A DNA stretch of 64,000 nt. Source: Centropus unirufus. Its lineage: Eukaryota; Chordata; Aves; Cuculiformes; Centropidae. Under the pieces are notes generated by a model, which made no database searches, had not been told where the DNA came from, and saw only the letters and a list, made by a program, of their open reading frames with translations. Positions 12,101 to 27,000 of this stretch are shown here, piece after piece (the stretch's first letter is position 1; each line of letters starts with the position of its first letter). The stretch covers positions 1 through 64,000 of the forward strand of contig VYZI01000493.1 in the NCBI GenBank assembly GCA_013397695.1, written 5' to 3'. A program made the position numbers and the translations under genes.

Positions 12101-15100
12101 AAACAAATATTCAATAACTTTCCTTGCAAAAATGAAGTAAAATTCACAGGGTTACACATTCTTGGCAGGTTTTTTGGCGGGGAGGGAATCTATCTATGGC
12201 AAACTACAGCATGAATTAGTTGCAACTGCAGCACTATTTGCCCGTAAACATGTGGTCACAGCAAAAATCTTGTCCTTTTGCTTTGATTATGGAGTGAAAT
12301 TATACATGCAGTTGGCAAGCACAGCACATTGTGCTGCAGTACCTTTACACCCTGCTTTACTTGCAGGGTGTTTGTCTGCATCCAGAGCAAGCCATTTCTC
12401 TGCGGGCTGGAAGGGAACTTGGTAGCACCCTTCAATTGTTTTCTGCCTGGGGCATCAACAAATCTGGTTCTGCTTCCCGGGGAGTGGCTGTTGGTTTCTG
12501 CATAAGGTGATGTTTGTACTTCTATTAAAGTCTGAGACCATTTCCAAATTGCAGAAGTGCCATGCTCCACGTTCATTTTATTTAGAGCCTAATGTTCTCC
12601 ATGGCAACTGACCAAAAATCTAAGTCGTTGTCTTTTAATTCAACCTCAAGGAAACCAGGTTATTTTTAGTGATGAATTTGTCTCTCAAGTTGACTTTCGG
12701 GTTGTAAGCAAGGTGAGGACCCCAAATGTAGTGGCAGGATGGCTCCGCATCAGCTTGGGAGCTGCGTTACTGGGTTTCTCGGGTGGGATCAGGCCTTTGG
12801 CAGAGAAAAGATCAAGAGGGCAGTTGCTGTGACTTTGAATTTTGAATGAGCATGTTGATTCCATGCTTGGAGCAAGCTTGCCTCAGTCAACTCCCAGTCT
12901 TAAGAATGGAAAAGTAACCTTAAATATAGATGTTGCTTTGACATTTTGCAGGTATGGGAATATCCTGGCCGACTGCAAGGCTTCTCTTGTGAAGATCTGA
13001 CCCTTGTTCAACGTGTTTAACTTTCCCTTTTCATTTTCTTGAAAATCCATCTCTGCCTGTGGTGTCATGTTGTCAATCATTAAACTAATCTCATTTCTAC
13101 TCCGTACAGCCCAAAATTGGAATATCGCAAACTGTGGAATAATGTGAGAATTTTCTTTCAGTTACGTAGGCGACTGTGAGATTCACATGGACATATCAAA
13201 ATTTAACCTCGGAGTGAAAGGCATACAGGTGCGTGCAGTGCTAACATCTGTTCAAAGCTGTGTGTGACAGGAGGTAGCATGTCCCAGTGGGGAGGTCACG
13301 ACACTTAACTGGGGAACCACCAGCTAGCAGGCTTGGAGTAGGCTTTTCATCTCCTTGTGTTTTGCTGGGAAAATGATGCTTTCCATGGAAAGCACCTAAA
13401 TATCACTTTTAAGCTTCTCGGTATCACTCTTAAAAAAGGCCAGTGCTCGTGTAGGCCAGCTTCTGCCACTAGGGTTCAGAGGAGCTCACGTCAGTAGAGA
13501 ACTTCAAAAGAGGCAATTCTGCCAGTGTATTGATAAATTGGTGTAGGGTGGACCAACAACCTGTTCCTACAATGTTGAAAGCCAATAGGCAGATCACTCC
13601 ATTGTACAGCAGTTAGGATTGCAGAGAGACTCCTTGGGAAAGCATTGCCTGGTATCAGTCGCAATGTTTCGGCGGGGAGGAGGTGGTTGTTTTTAAATTC
13701 AAAATAAAATTACTTTGAGTTGGATTTTTAAAATTGTCACTGAAAAGCTCACAATTTTGAAACAGCACCCTGAGAGTACCTTCAGACTCAGTTCTCCTCG
13801 TTCTGTTCTGTTTGCAGCTGTATGGGACGTTGCGGGTGATACTGGAACCACTTCTAACCGAAGCACCTTTTATTGGAGCGGTGACCTTATTTTTTATGCA
13901 GAAGCCGGTGAGTCAGGAGGGAACTGCACGCTGTGGCCTTCTTGCTCTTGGTCTGTCTTAATGCATGGGTAGATATTGAGTGACACACGGTGTCCTTTGC
14001 TCTGGTAGCCCAAACTGCATCGCTGGGAATGCCTCGCAGTGCAGGTGTTGGAATAGCAAATTCCTGCTGTTCGATGCTTCCCTTGAGCTCCAAGAGGACA
14101 AGAATGAATTTGCCCTATTCTTTTGTAGTAGTGCCTAAAAGGTTATGTGCTTCATTCTAAGAATGAGAAGACTTTCCAATGGTGACAGCACAGCAGCCAT
14201 TTCACAGATCTTTACTGCAAGGCTCCTGGCAGGTGGATTTTAAATCTTCCCATTGGAGACTTTAGAATCCAGTCATCTTGGAGACCAGTCATGGTTGTGC
14301 TTTGAAAGCTTGCCTGTTTAGGGTCACATGCCTTGCAGTTGAATTGTGATTAATAAAATACCAGAAAACTTATAGTATTATAAGAAAGTTATAGCACAGA
14401 GCTTAACTTACTTGTGGGTTATGCTCTGCTTCAGTTCATCGACACCATGCATTTTTGTCGTGGGTGAGGTGGTTCTGTGTTTAGATATAGTAGCATTATT
14501 TTAGCAGATGAAAAATCATGCGTTTATTGTGCAAATAGACAGACCAACTCCTGAAGTCCGGAGTTAATCCCCCGGCCTCAGGGCTTGGGCCCCCCCTTTA
14601 AGTGAAGGGATGAGGAAACAGCTTGAAAGACCAGGGAGATCTGTGTCAGATTTACTGTGCATGACCTGAGGGCATCTGCCAGTGCCCAGTGCTAGGGGCT
14701 GAACGCTGCCTTTCCCTGTGCTTCAGGGTCAGTCCCAACGATGCCCTCATTTCAGGTACAGCAGGTAAAAGAAATAAGGGAATTGATACCAGGTATTGGT
14801 TTAATGTTCAGATGCTGTCACTTACTAGTGCAGGCTTTGCTCTCTGTAAGCAACTGGCTTTATTTTAGAAACGTTTACTTCCACTTTAAATGCTACATTT
14901 GTTCTGAAATAAATTGTAATGGTCCTGCATAATTTTTCTCCATGCTCTTTTGTAGCACTTGGAAATCAACTGGGCGGGCATGAGCAACCTCCTGGATGTT
15001 CCAGGGATTAAGTGAGTTTCTGCTTTGCTTCATTCTCTAAAGAGCATTGGGAAGTTGGGGTGGCATTCTTCAGTAATCATCAAAGCTGTTCTCACGAGCG

Positions 15101-18022
15101 TTGTGTAAAAGGTGGTGAGCTGATACTTATCCCCTTGTATCTGGCTGTGAAGTTTGCAAAACCTGAGGAGGGTGCTTTCCATGTTCTGCCAAAATTGCTT
15201 CAATGGCTTCATTGCATTTGAGATTTAGGATGGAAATAGTAAGTCCCCCAAACCTACAATGGTCTACAAAGTTAAAAACAAGTTCTGTTTCCTGTGTGCC
15301 AGTGAATTGCAAAGGCACATGAGGTAGATCTAGGTGGCTGGCAAACTGTGCTTTTGTTTACCTCAAAGTGGAAAAAAAACAAGCTATCTCAGAGTTGCAG
15401 TCCCTCTGACAAACTGAAACCCAATCCATGATAAAGAAAACCAGAACAGATTTATAAGGAGAAATGTTCTTCTCTTTCTGTCTAATCTGCTCACCTTTTA
15501 GGTTCTTCAGAAAGCATAGCTCTTCCCCAGTGCCTCTTGGACTGATCTCATACATAACAGTTGCAGAGCAAGGATGAAAATCTTAGCAGTTTTCAGCTCT
15601 GTAAGTTTCAAACTGTTTCTCCAGATTGGAGATTTGCTTTTTCCCTGCTCTTCAGAGAGGAGAAAATCTGTTACGAAAGAAAAAATATATTTGGTTACTC
15701 AGCCATTTCCTTTCTTCCTTTAAATGCAAATGCAGATACCTCTGCTCCCCTCTCTTCCCCTGCAGTTCATTGTTTGCAGTGTCGTAGGACGTGGCTGGCT
15801 ACTTAAGGTGCCAGTTTAAGCATTAAAGGGCCTCTGAAGACCTTTGATGTTGAGTGAGAGGAAGCTTTAGTGTTTTTCTTAATTTGAAGTCAGAGTGGCC
15901 CTCTGCCCTGAAGTTTGCCCTGAGAGCTCCATTTGTTATCAGAGGAATTGATCTGTACTTTTCTACCACAGCTTTCCTTAATCCTTGCAGGGGGAAGGTA
16001 TGTAGGTGTTCCAACCTACTGCCTCTCATATAATTAAGTGCAAATTTGGTGTCCTATATTTTTACTCCCTGATTCTCTCACAGGGATTTGAACAGAGAAA
16101 CCCTTGCTCGTTCATCAGCATCACACATGAAAGCCAGGAGCAAAACATGCCTGGCCATGAATGGACTGAAGTACAGGTTGAACAAGAGCTCTCCCTTTCA
16201 AAGGAATAGCGATTGCTTCAGAGCATAAAGAAACCGGATGCAGTTGTGTGTCCTCATGCACAAGTTGTGTTTAGTTGAGTATACCCTGAGACTTGAAAGG
16301 AGGGACAATTCAGTGCCCTTCCCATGGTCTATTTTTTTTACAGGAAACCCAACAATCTGGCCTGAAGGGCTTTCAGGCTCCTGGTTTCACATTTGGAGTA
16401 GGAGAGGACTTTCCTTCCACGTGAATCCAGCCTCATACGTGAACTGTGACAATTTTGTTTCACAGTCCTACTCTGAAGCTGCCTTTTGAGCAAGAGATTT
16501 ATCAAAAGGATGAAAGTCTTTCAGATATTTGGTGCTCTTGGGTTTTCTTCTTAATTTTGTCTCCAGCTTATGCTGAGTTGTTGTATGTTGAAATCCTCTC
16601 ATTCGTCACCTGGAGTGAAGTGGGCATCTACAATAGCCACATACTTCTTGCTTACAAGAAACAGGTCAAATTAGTTGCCCCCACCATACAAACAGTGCAA
16701 TTCTAAAGAAAATATTTAAAATGAAAAGCTAAAAATGTGTAAGTTTTAATTAGACTTGAAAATGCCCTGAACTCCAAGACAGGCAGTACCCTCGCTTCAG
16801 CCAGTGTGATCTCCTTCCTGTGTGCCAAAGGTCCAGTTCCTTCAAACAAGATTTTTCTTCGTAGTACAAAATACACCAAGACACAGAATCTCAAATTTTG
16901 CTTTGTCTTCTAAAAAATCAAAAGCCAAACTAATTTTGTTTCAAATGTGGATGGCTTCTTTTTCCATTTCACAGTAAGGTCTCAGGATGTGGTCAAGAGC
17001 AGACAGTGGTGTGCGTGGGGGCCTCATTCTAAATCTAAATCCATACTGCTTTGAGGTCTTGACCTCCCTTTGAAGTGCTGAAAATCTGAAAATTCCTGAT
17101 TCTCTCTTCACCTTGTCTGTGTGTGGTGCCAACACTCCCAAGGAAACCCAGAAGGCTCATGAATTTGTATGTTTAGGGGTGTGCGTGTCCATCTCATCCT
17201 GTGGTTTGAGCTCCCATTCATCATTCACCACCTGCTAGAGCCAAATTCACATCCAGCTGTAGTAACCCTTGACTGGAACACCCCTGCACGCAAGCAGGCC
17301 CTAGCACCACGTATGCCACAAGGCAATCGTGATTGTGTAGAATGATAGGGAATAAGGTTGAAAGGGATCTTGAGAGGCTGTGCCATGCTCATATTCTCCT
17401 CTGCAGCAGCTCATCTGGATGCTCATTGTTGATAGAAGACAGCCCAACCTTTCCCAGGGATCCGCATCCACCCTTGGTGATAGCTTCTGCTGTTGAACTG
17501 TCTTCTCCATTTCCTCTTATTCTAAGCTAAATGTCACCAGCATGAATTCCTTCTGCCCACGTGCAGTCATACACTCTTACATACATGCAGTCATAGGCAC
17601 TCTTTCAAAGAATCATACAATAATTTAGATTGGAAAAGACTTTTGAGTCCAACCCTTAACCTAACACTAGTCCACTACTAAACCATGTCCCTCTGCACAT
17701 TTTTTAAATCGCTCCAGGGATGGTGGCTCAGCCACTTCCCTGGGCAGCCTGTTCCAATGCTTGATAGCTCTTTGGGGAAGGGTAGGTTGTATCACTCATT
17801 TTGCAGTGCCCATTTCTTTCGCTATGCCTCATTCTTTTGTTCTAAAGGAAATTATGATTGATTGTCGAGATTCAGGTTGTTTTGTTTTCTCCTACCTGCA
17901 GTGTAATGTCAGACTCACTAATTCAAGACTTCATTGCTGCACGGCTGGTTCTACCAAACAGGATCACAGTGCCTCTGAAAAAGAACATGAACATTGCCCA
18001 CTTGAGGTTCCCTATACCGCAT
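6125..18022 (+). CDS. ESYT3: ESYT3 exons for the SMP lipid-transfer domain (7 exons)
   Basis: The first exon reads VHFPDVERVEWLNK, the start of the ESYT SMP domain. It is followed by VLVQAWPYFGTIMEKAF, the CPRINGIKTYT strand, CYVGDCEIHMDISKF, LYGTLRVILEPLL with APFIGAVTLFFMQKP, HLEINWAGMSNLLDVPGI, and SDSLIQDFIAARLVLPNR ending HLRFPIPH just before C2A. This is the tubular lipid-binding module that lets ESYTs move diacylglycerol and other glycerolipids between ER and plasma membrane. The block spans the largest intron of the window (7701-13161). The domain looks complete from its conserved start; only the membrane hairpin before it is lacking. Confidence 0.93.
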
Positions 18023-21000
18023 GTGAGTTTTTACCTTGAGAGCATTAATCTACCTGAGTGTGCATCTGCCCTAATGTGGGTGCGTGCAAACTTAGCGTCT
18101 TAGATTCCTGCATCGGCTGTTTCAACCAGGGTTGTAGGCTTTCTGTAGGTAATATTTCAGAAATATAAAAGCTGGATAGCTCATACTTTAGGGAGAGTGG
18201 GGGTTCCCACCCTCTACATGTGGCGTAAGAAGTCTCATTTACAGAGCTCATTTACCAATTCAAACATTTAGTCTTGTGAGAATGCCACAGTTCTTCAGGT
18301 GTAGAGCCTGGGTGACAGGCTACTTAATAATTTTACCGAAGTTATGAAGGAGTGGAAAAGAAAGCTCAGAGAGTACCATTTCTTTGTTAGAGAAAACAAA
18401 TTCAGGAAAAAAGGCCCAACAAGAAACCTCCTAAATATTTAACATACCCACATCTTCTGTGTCCTTCATCCATCAAATCGCTAATACACTCATTACTGAG
18501 GATGAATATAAATGAGTGACAAAAGGATTGCGATATTTCATCACCAAATTGAAGTTGAATGGCCTCTCTGCAATAAAACAAGAACCTGCCAGTGGGTGCT
18601 TAGTTTCCCCTTCAGTCATTGGGAATTGGTCCTTACTCTACACTTGATTTGACACTGGCTGTAATCCTGTGTGCATGGGTGTGTTTATGATTTAAAAATA
18701 AACTGAAGAATATTTCCTATGTGGTTATCTAGATGGGATCGTGTAACTCTTTAAGTTTTGGGGTTTTTTTATGTCTAGGTAAATGGTGGGATAAGTGTTT
18801 TAATACAGCTGTCATGGGAAATATACTGCATCAAAATATAAGTCTCTGCAAAACTGTCAGAGAGACTTAACTGGCTGCCTGAAATAACTAGTTTTAGGTG
18901 GTAGCATATTATAATTATCCAAAGATCTCGTTTTCATTACCAATTTTGTGTCTCATTTTATTCAGGGAGTATTAAGGGTTCATCTGCTAGAAGCTGAAAA
19001 CCTTGTCCAGAAAGATAGTTTCCTTGGTGCAATCCGGGGGAAGTCTGACCCATATGCTCTTCTTCGCATCGGCACGGTGCAGTATCGAAGCAAGACAGTT
19101 TCTCGAGACCTTAATCCCATTTGGAATGAGACATTTGAGGTACTGAATCTTTTTATCCTTCTATCTGTAGAATGCACAGCCATTTACATCCTTGTGCTTG
19201 GGGGATCTTCTCTTAGCTGATTGCACTGGAGCAAGTGGACTTCCTCATCACTTGATTGAGCCATTTCTGTCCCTTAAACAAGTTCAGATTTACATTGCAA
19301 ACTTGAAATGACATTCAGGTTGACCTGATTTACATATGTGGGTTTTTGGAGGAGGCACAAAGCACTGCTTTAAATGTCGATCAGTGCAGCAGTCTGTGCG
19401 GCTGTAGTTTCCTCTAGCATTGATTCCTCTCTGCTTATTAGGGAGACCAGTTTGAGGGGTTTAGCTTGTAGTTCAAAAACGAGCAAACTGGTTTTGAAAT
19501 ATTTTTGCCTATAATCAATTGTATTTGTTACTCAATTAGCCATGAAACAGCAGGGAATGTCCTTACTGTGTTATACGGCTGTACAGGGTGATGTTCTTGT
19601 CCCCAGTCTGAGCCTTTATGAACCTGTGTCAATGTTTTTCTTGTTTTTAATCAGTACCTCTTTCTCCTTCAGTTTGTTGTTCATGAAGTCCCTGGTCAGG
19701 ACTTAGAAGTGGACTTGTATGATGAAGATCCAGATAAAGATGACTTTATGGGCAGGTAAATTAGCATGACCCTTGTTCAGTGTCTCTGCAATGGGATATG
19801 CAGATTAAGCATACCAGAAATTTACTATTGGAGGATGAGGGATAATGTTTTTAAGGTGAAAGACAGTAGATTTAGATTAGATCAGATCTTGGGAAGAAAT
19901 TTTTTCCTGTCGTGGTTGTGAGGTACTGGACCAGGTTGCCCAGAGAAGACATGGATGCCCCATCCTGGAGGTCTTCAAGGCCAGGTTGGATGAGGCTTTG
20001 AGCAACCTGGTGCAGTGGAAGGTGTTGCTGCCCATGGCTGGGTGGTTGGTACTGGATGATCTTTAAGGTCCCTTTCAACCCAAACCATTCTATGTTTCTG
20101 CTCCCTTTTATCCACATAGCAATACCAAGTTATTAGTTCCTAATGCAGCTAACTTTGAACAAGATAGAGAATGGACCCAGACTCCTGCAGGGAATCCTAG
20201 AAAGCCATTAGAAGTGATATTTACTACACAACTTGAGATTTACTTCAAATTTATTTTCATTTTAGGAGCCTTTCAAGGGACATAATTCAGAAGTGTAGGT
20301 GTGTTCCAGCACACATACACACAAGTAATGCGGAGAAGTTATTTGGAACAGATTCGAGCATGGGCTTTTTTGGTGGTGTTTTCTTCTCCCAACAGTATGC
20401 TGTATGCCTAAATACACCCTGATATATTTTATTTTTGTCTTTCAGCTTGCTTATAAGCCTAGTGGATGTAATGAATGACAGAACTGTTGATGAGGTAAAG
20501 ATCACAGCTTATTTCTAAATGTAGTTGCTGGTGTATGCATGCATGTACTTTATTTGTGCTCTCCCTCTGCCACTGCACTGTGTCCTTGCACACTTGTACG
20601 GCGGTATTTTCACATAAAGAAACTACCTTAGCTCAGAAGACTTAAAGTAGCCCTTACAGTAACTGTCACAATCAAGCTGGCAGCCTCAGACAGCCCTGAG
20701 GTTACACTGAGCAGTGGGGTATCTTCTGTTGATATCTGGTGCCAAATATATGTATGTATATATGTATGATATATGTACCAAATGTTTTGTACAAGGCTAT
20801 GGATAAAGTTTGAAGCAGTCTGATGGCTGAGCAAAGAAGTTGATCCCATCTTATTGTGGTTCATCCTGCAACCCAGCACTCTGCAAACAGTGGCACAGGT
20901 GTCTCTCTTGCACTGCTGCTGGCTGGAGGTATCCATGTGCTTTGCATGTATATGGGTAGCTTATTTTTGGGTTTTCTGTCTTGTGTTTCAAAGTAGATGG

Positions 21001-24000
21001 ACACGGTACAACCTAAGTGCCAAAAATGCAAGCGGAGGCACTCAAAGTGTGATTCATGTTGTCTGTTGTACGTGAGTCTCACAGAGCACAACATGTATAT
21101 AAGTATTATTCTGCCTCACAGTTCTCAAGTTATTCTTTGTCTCCATGTAGTGGTTTCCCTTAAGTAAGACAACAAGTGGACACTTGCATCTCAAACTGGA
21201 GTGGCTTTCACTAGTGAATGACCAAGAAAAGCTACGTGAGGTGAGTATATTTGCTTAAAGGATTCTAACTTACTCTGATCCCTGGCCAGCAATCAACAGA
21301 GGACTGTGTAAAATTAGGAACCACAGGGAAACTCATGGGAGTTTATTTTTGTCTGGCAAAGTTTTGATGTGATTCCTCCCTGAAGTGGAAGGACATTTGC
21401 TTGCCCTGGGTCCCTGGGTAATTTGGGAGTAACTCAAATCTGGCCGCTCTTTTGCTTGAATTAGCAAAGACTTGTTTGACTGACTACAAAGGGGCCTCTC
21501 ATGGCACCATTCTTTGATAATTTTTCTTTTCATTTTGGATGAGTGAGGGACCCCTGTCTGTAACCTGTGCTGGTCATAGACAAATACCCACCGCTGGGGC
21601 TTGGTAGGGCCATGATTGCAGACAGTCTTACGTGTCCAGCAGAATTGCTTGGATAAAGTCCATCTACCAGCGATGCTGTTTCTTCAGGGAAAAAAAGCAA
21701 AAGCATTTGAGTTCCCCCAAAGAGATAAAATTTGTTACCAGGCTTTGTTCTACTGATTGTGGCTTCCTATTGTTTATCTATGTGGTTGAGTATGTTTTCT
21801 GGTGTTTTGCTGCACTGGGGCATCCATCCAGTTCTGCACTAGAAGCACTGAAGAGCATTTATATGTCTTCTTAATGATCTACTTAAAACTGTCACATGTT
21901 ATTGGCTTGTCATCCTCTAAACTGCAAGTACTAGGAGAAAGGTGAAGAGCTGCTTAGTGTTCAGAAACTGTCCTTTGGATTTTTGTTGTGCTTTACATTG
22001 TCCTTGATGAGTGATCAGGCCCACCTTGTGTTCTGTTTTGTTTTATCTTTCATGGCCTTCACAGGATAAGAAGGGTCTATCTACAGCTATTCTCATAGTC
22101 TACTTGGACAGCGCCTTCAACCTTCCAGTAAGTACAAACCACATGCATGCAACCTTCACTCCTAACCCTTTTTTTGAAGCCTACAGATTAATTGTTTTGA
22201 AATAATCTTTTACAAATGCAGAAAAACCTCTTTGAGTATTCGAATGGTGAATGTGGAGCAAAGAAGATCAAAAATAACAAGTACCTCAAGGTAAAATTTA
22301 CATTCTTCTCCTGTGCTTGCAAAACAACTTTCTGGATTATGTGGTATCATAGCAACTAAAACTAGCTGTGGTTAAAAAGAGATACTCTCTCCACCATCAG
22401 AATCCAAGTGACCAGACGTTCAAAATAGTGTTTGGAAGCCCACCCCCACAGCCTAGGAAGTCCAAGGGGAATTGCAGCACAGAAATGTTTGATTGCGTGT
22501 GGGATTGTCTTTATTTTTATTTTATACTTTGAACAAAGAGCCTCTAGACATAAGACCAAGTCATGTTATCCTTTCTGGTGCTGCAGGGGTTCTTTTCATG
22601 CTGAGCTGTTGTTCCATCTTGACGAATATGCTTGTTTGTGGTAACGTTCCTGTCCATTAGTGACCTCTGCACCAGATTACTTCCCCATCTGTTTTAGCTC
22701 ACCTACTGGAACCTGAATACATAAAACTTTGGCTTAAATGTATGTTCTTGATGGCAGAAGTTAAGACTGCTCTTTATGGTTGGAGCCTTTCCTGTGAACT
22801 GCAGTTTTCAGATGTTCTACATCTGAAAACTATTTGTCAGCCTTCCAGCAACTTACTTCAAGGGAGAGCAGTGGTTTTGTATTGCTTCCTGTAAACTATA
22901 AATGTATTTTTTTCCCCTGCTTTCTTTTTCCCCCTTATATTAAATAACAGAAGATGGAACGAGAACCTTCCTCCTTTGTCCTGCTCACAGTAGGAAGCAA
23001 GACTCAGAAAAGCAAGGTGAGGCTGTTTGATTCCTTTGCTTTCCTTAAATATTTTCTATTATATTTTATGGGTGACTATATCCAAGTAGCTCCTAGGAAA
23101 GGTGCAACTAGTGAAGCTGACGTGAAGAGCTGTCATGGTGAGAGCTGTGATATCTGTCTACGGTGAGAGTTGGAAGCACTGTGTCACTTGATTAGTAGGT
23201 GCCTTATCAGCTGCTGTACAGATGTTTGGGTTTGGGCTTATGGCCACGGTGGTTATGTTGATCAAGATGCTCTAGTTCTATGGGAGCTGAAGAAAAAAAA
23301 TTTAAGTCTCCAGTCTGGCTTGTGCTTTCGAGTGTCATTTGTATCAAACTGGAGTTTGTTCCCTCTACAGGTTCCTGGCTCCTGTGTTTCACAGTTTTAT
23401 TGAGGTTTGGGTTTGTTTTTTTTTTCGCCAGGACCAGATGTATCTGGATCTCCTCCGCTTCACTTTCAGTTCCTTTTCATTATTTAATGTTTACTTTTGC
23501 ATGATGAGTGTGGGCAGCAGCTGAATTCTGCCCTCCCAGTAGCTGCTGTGTTTATTGCCCTCTAACTGGATGGGAATGGGGGCAGCCCTGTCTTTTGGAC
23601 ACCCATCAAATAGGAATGAAGCCTACTGGCCGCACATGAGCCTGTAGGACTGACACCTGATTTTCTTTGTTTCTTCAACGTGCTTCATCCAGAAATTTGG
23701 GTTCTGCTTGCATTTTTACTTTTTTTGTGCTTTCCTTTTTCCTACCACAGCACCAGCCTCTCCCAATCTAGGTCAGACTTCCAGCTTTTCCTTGCTCCTT
23801 TCCCCTTGCTGCCAGCGCTCGTGGCCTGGTGGAAGCAGCCTGTTTGCAGACCCCCCGCAGCCACAGGTGCTTTCCATGCTCTTTCATCCTTGAACTGGAT
23901 GGCACTGAAGCTGTGTCCACCTACTCTTCCCAAACTACCCCTGTAGCTTTCCTGCCCTTCCCTGCCAGCAGCTTTTAGAGCTGGTGCCTGCAGTCTGGAA

Positions 24001-27000
24001 GCAGCACTCCGGCCCTCGCTGGGTGGAGAGCTGGGAGGCAGGGAGCAGTGCCTTGCTGCAGGTGAGGCAGGCTGCTGGTCCAGGCAGCACAGGTTGGGGC
24101 CAACTACAGCTCACCAGACTTGTTCTTTGGCATTTCCACGCCCCACAGGGCTTGTTTTGGTGGTGCCAGAGACTTCGCTTCGGCACGCTTCTGACCTGGA
24201 AATTCCATACTCTTCGTACAGGTGGGGTGTAGCATCACTAAATGAAACAAGAGGGTCACCGGGATTAGTGCCATGGTCTCTTCTGCTGCTTACAAAAAAA
24301 GCTAATGGGCCACAATCTTTTTGTTGCAGACCTGCAATTTCAGCAAAGATCCCACATGGGGCCAGGCCTTCACCTTTTTTGTCCACAATGCTCATTCCCA
24401 GTCACTCCACGTTGAGGTGAGAGTCTTTCCTTTGAAGACCAATTGCAAATCTGTAGGAAGAAACTTCTTCTATGGTGGATGTGATCTCAGTGCTGGTTGT
24501 TTCTGGTGCTTTACCAGGGTTCTCCAACCTGAAAGGTGGAAGAATCACCTGTTGTTGCACGAGCCATTCTCTGTTAGGTGATGCTGGTATCAACCTTTGC
24601 TCTAGGATCACTTAACAGAAAATAATACCTTAGTTCAAAACATGGGACATTTCTGGTTGCAAAGTGCAAAGTAGGTTTTACACTGATCTGTGTGTAGTAA
24701 AGCTGTAAATATTTTGCTGCTAGAAATCACAGCCTTCATAATTCTTAACCAGAGTCCTATCTCCTCACCTTGGTATTTTGTCTCATTAAGAAATCCTATA
24801 TCTTGCTATCGTACATTGCAGTCACAGCCAGTTCCATGACTAGAAGCTACAGAAGCAGATTTGGACTTAAAAAGGGTATTGAGGTTGAACAGACTGAACA
24901 AACTGTTACCTAAAAAGCTTGTGAATATTCAGAGCAGTTGTAATCTGCTTCCTGGGACATTTTCTGCCGAGCAGGTAATGAAAATCAAGTAAATCCCAGG
25001 GTACATTTTTTCTGCTAAGGCTGTTCCCTGTCTGTGTAGGTAGAGATGGGATTTTTATTCCAAATTTACTAGTTTGTTACACTTCTGAAATATTGGCATC
25101 ACATGTTTGGGAGCAACCATACTTGATACTATATCCTGAAGTAACGAAGGTCTCTGTCTACAATACCTCCTTGCTTTCCTGTTGCTAGTGTTATGCTTTC
25201 CAGTTTGCCATTGACTTCCTCCTCCTCTACAGATAAAAGACAAGGATCGGGATAGTGTCCTGGGATCTTCAGTGGTAGGTCTGTCCCACTTACTTAAGGA
25301 CCCAAACATGACTTTGGATCAGAGATTCCAGCTGGATCATTCCAGTTCAGACAGCTTCATTAAGATGAAACTTGTGTTGCGGGTAAGTTGTTCTTTGCCA
25401 TATTCGCTCAGCTTCCCCACTGGAAGCATCGAATTCTAAGTAGGCAAAAGAGATGAAGGGTGGGTGTGGAGGGAGGCATGTAGCTTTGCTTCACAGATGA
25501 GTATTAAGTAGAAGTCAACTGCAAATAAGACTTTAAATGGATGGAGGAGCTCAGAGATGTCCCTGAGATTTCCTAGAACTTAGTGCAGTGCCATTAATGA
25601 AAATCTCATGACAATAAAGAGTTGAACAGAGAAAAATCTGAGCTGAGGAACTCAAAGCTGCTAAACAGGGAAAGAGACAGGTGCTTCAAAATTGTTTTCT
25701 CGTCATGCTCTGGATCAGTGCTTAGACACCGTTAAGTACCAATACAGCAGAGAGAGAATCAGAGAACAGCACAGCTGAGAACATGGAAGGACAAGGATCT
25801 GTTAGAGTGTGTCCAGAGTGGGGGCCACGAAGATGAATGGAAGGCTGGAGCACCTCCCCTACGAAGACAGGCTGAGACAGCCGGGATTGCTTAGCCTAAA
25901 GAAGAGAAGGCTCCAGGGAGACCTTGTAGCAGCTTCCAGTGCTTAACTGAAGCCTACAGGAAAGCTGGGGAGAGGCTTTATGTCAGAGTGTGCAGGGGTA
26001 GGATAAGGGGTAAAGGTTTAAAGCTGAAATAGGGGAGCCTTAGATATGAGGAAGAAATATTTTACTGTGAGGGTGGTGAGGTGCTGGCACAGGTTGCCCG
26101 AGAAGTCATGGGTGCCTCGTCCCTGGAGGTGTTCAAGCCCAGGTTGGACTGGGCTTTGAGCTACCTGACCCAGTGGAAGGTCTTGCTCCCCATAGGGGCC
26201 GAGTTGCAACTGGATAATCTTTAAGGTCCCTTTCAACCCAAACCATTCTATGATTCTAAACCGGTAGGCATCTCTCATGGCAGATTCCTGCTGTTATAGT
26301 TTTGTGGTGAAATTTCATCCTAGGTGGCAATGCTGGCATTGACCCCAGCACATTTCTCTCCCTTGTGATTTTTAGACCTTAAATGTTGAAGAACCCGATC
26401 CACAAAGAATCAAGGCTGGTGTCAGTGCCTCAAAGCACGGTCCTGTGCATGTTATGGAGAAGGGTAGAAACCAGCAAGAGTTTGTCTCCCCACCAGAACC
26501 AGAAGTCCCGAAAGCACCTTCTGTGAGCAGAGAGCCTGCAGCACTTGAACCCCTGCTGATAACGGAAAGCAGAGAGGACCTGGACGCAGATGACAGTTCA
26601 GCAGCGCCTGCACCAACTGAAACTGGTGCCAGCCTTAATGAAGCAGACTGTGAGCAGAATCCAGAGCATTTCCTGTCATCAGCATTGCATACCAGAGCAG
26701 TGGTAGTGCCCACATTGCCGGTTGTAGAGGAGCTGAAGCTTGCGCCCAGTATCACCTCGCTGGGATCTCTGCCTTCTTCTTGCTTTGAATTGAGTAGCAG
26801 CAACCTGGACCTTCATAAGTAGGTGTTCTTCCAGCTGAATTGTTTTTCTCTTGGGGGCAGTTAAGTTTTGTAGATTCTTGTTGCATGCAGTTGAATTCAA
26901 GACTGCTAAATCATTTGGGATCTTGGGTCTCAAAAGACTTTACAAAAAATCAACCTAAGTATTCCAGTCATCAGGAAAGTAAATTACAGGGCCACTACCA

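Larger units (their letters stand above)
7701..13161 (+). other. ESYT3: Largest ESYT3 intron (5.46 kb): motif cluster plus one CR1, otherwise nothing recognised
   Basis: The donor after ...CTGCAGATATG and the acceptor TTCTTTCAG both fit, and the split Cys codon (TG|T) joins in frame. The intron holds the TGATGTAAT cluster at 8922-9006 and a CR1 fragment at 10987-11400. The remaining ~5 kb shows no exon or RNA gene that I can recognise. Confidence 0.8.

Noticed and set aside
26372..26803. 143-codon minus-strand open frame
   Set aside because: It is the antisense shadow of the ESYT3 linker exon, whose plus-strand frame continues cleanly from C2B to C2C.
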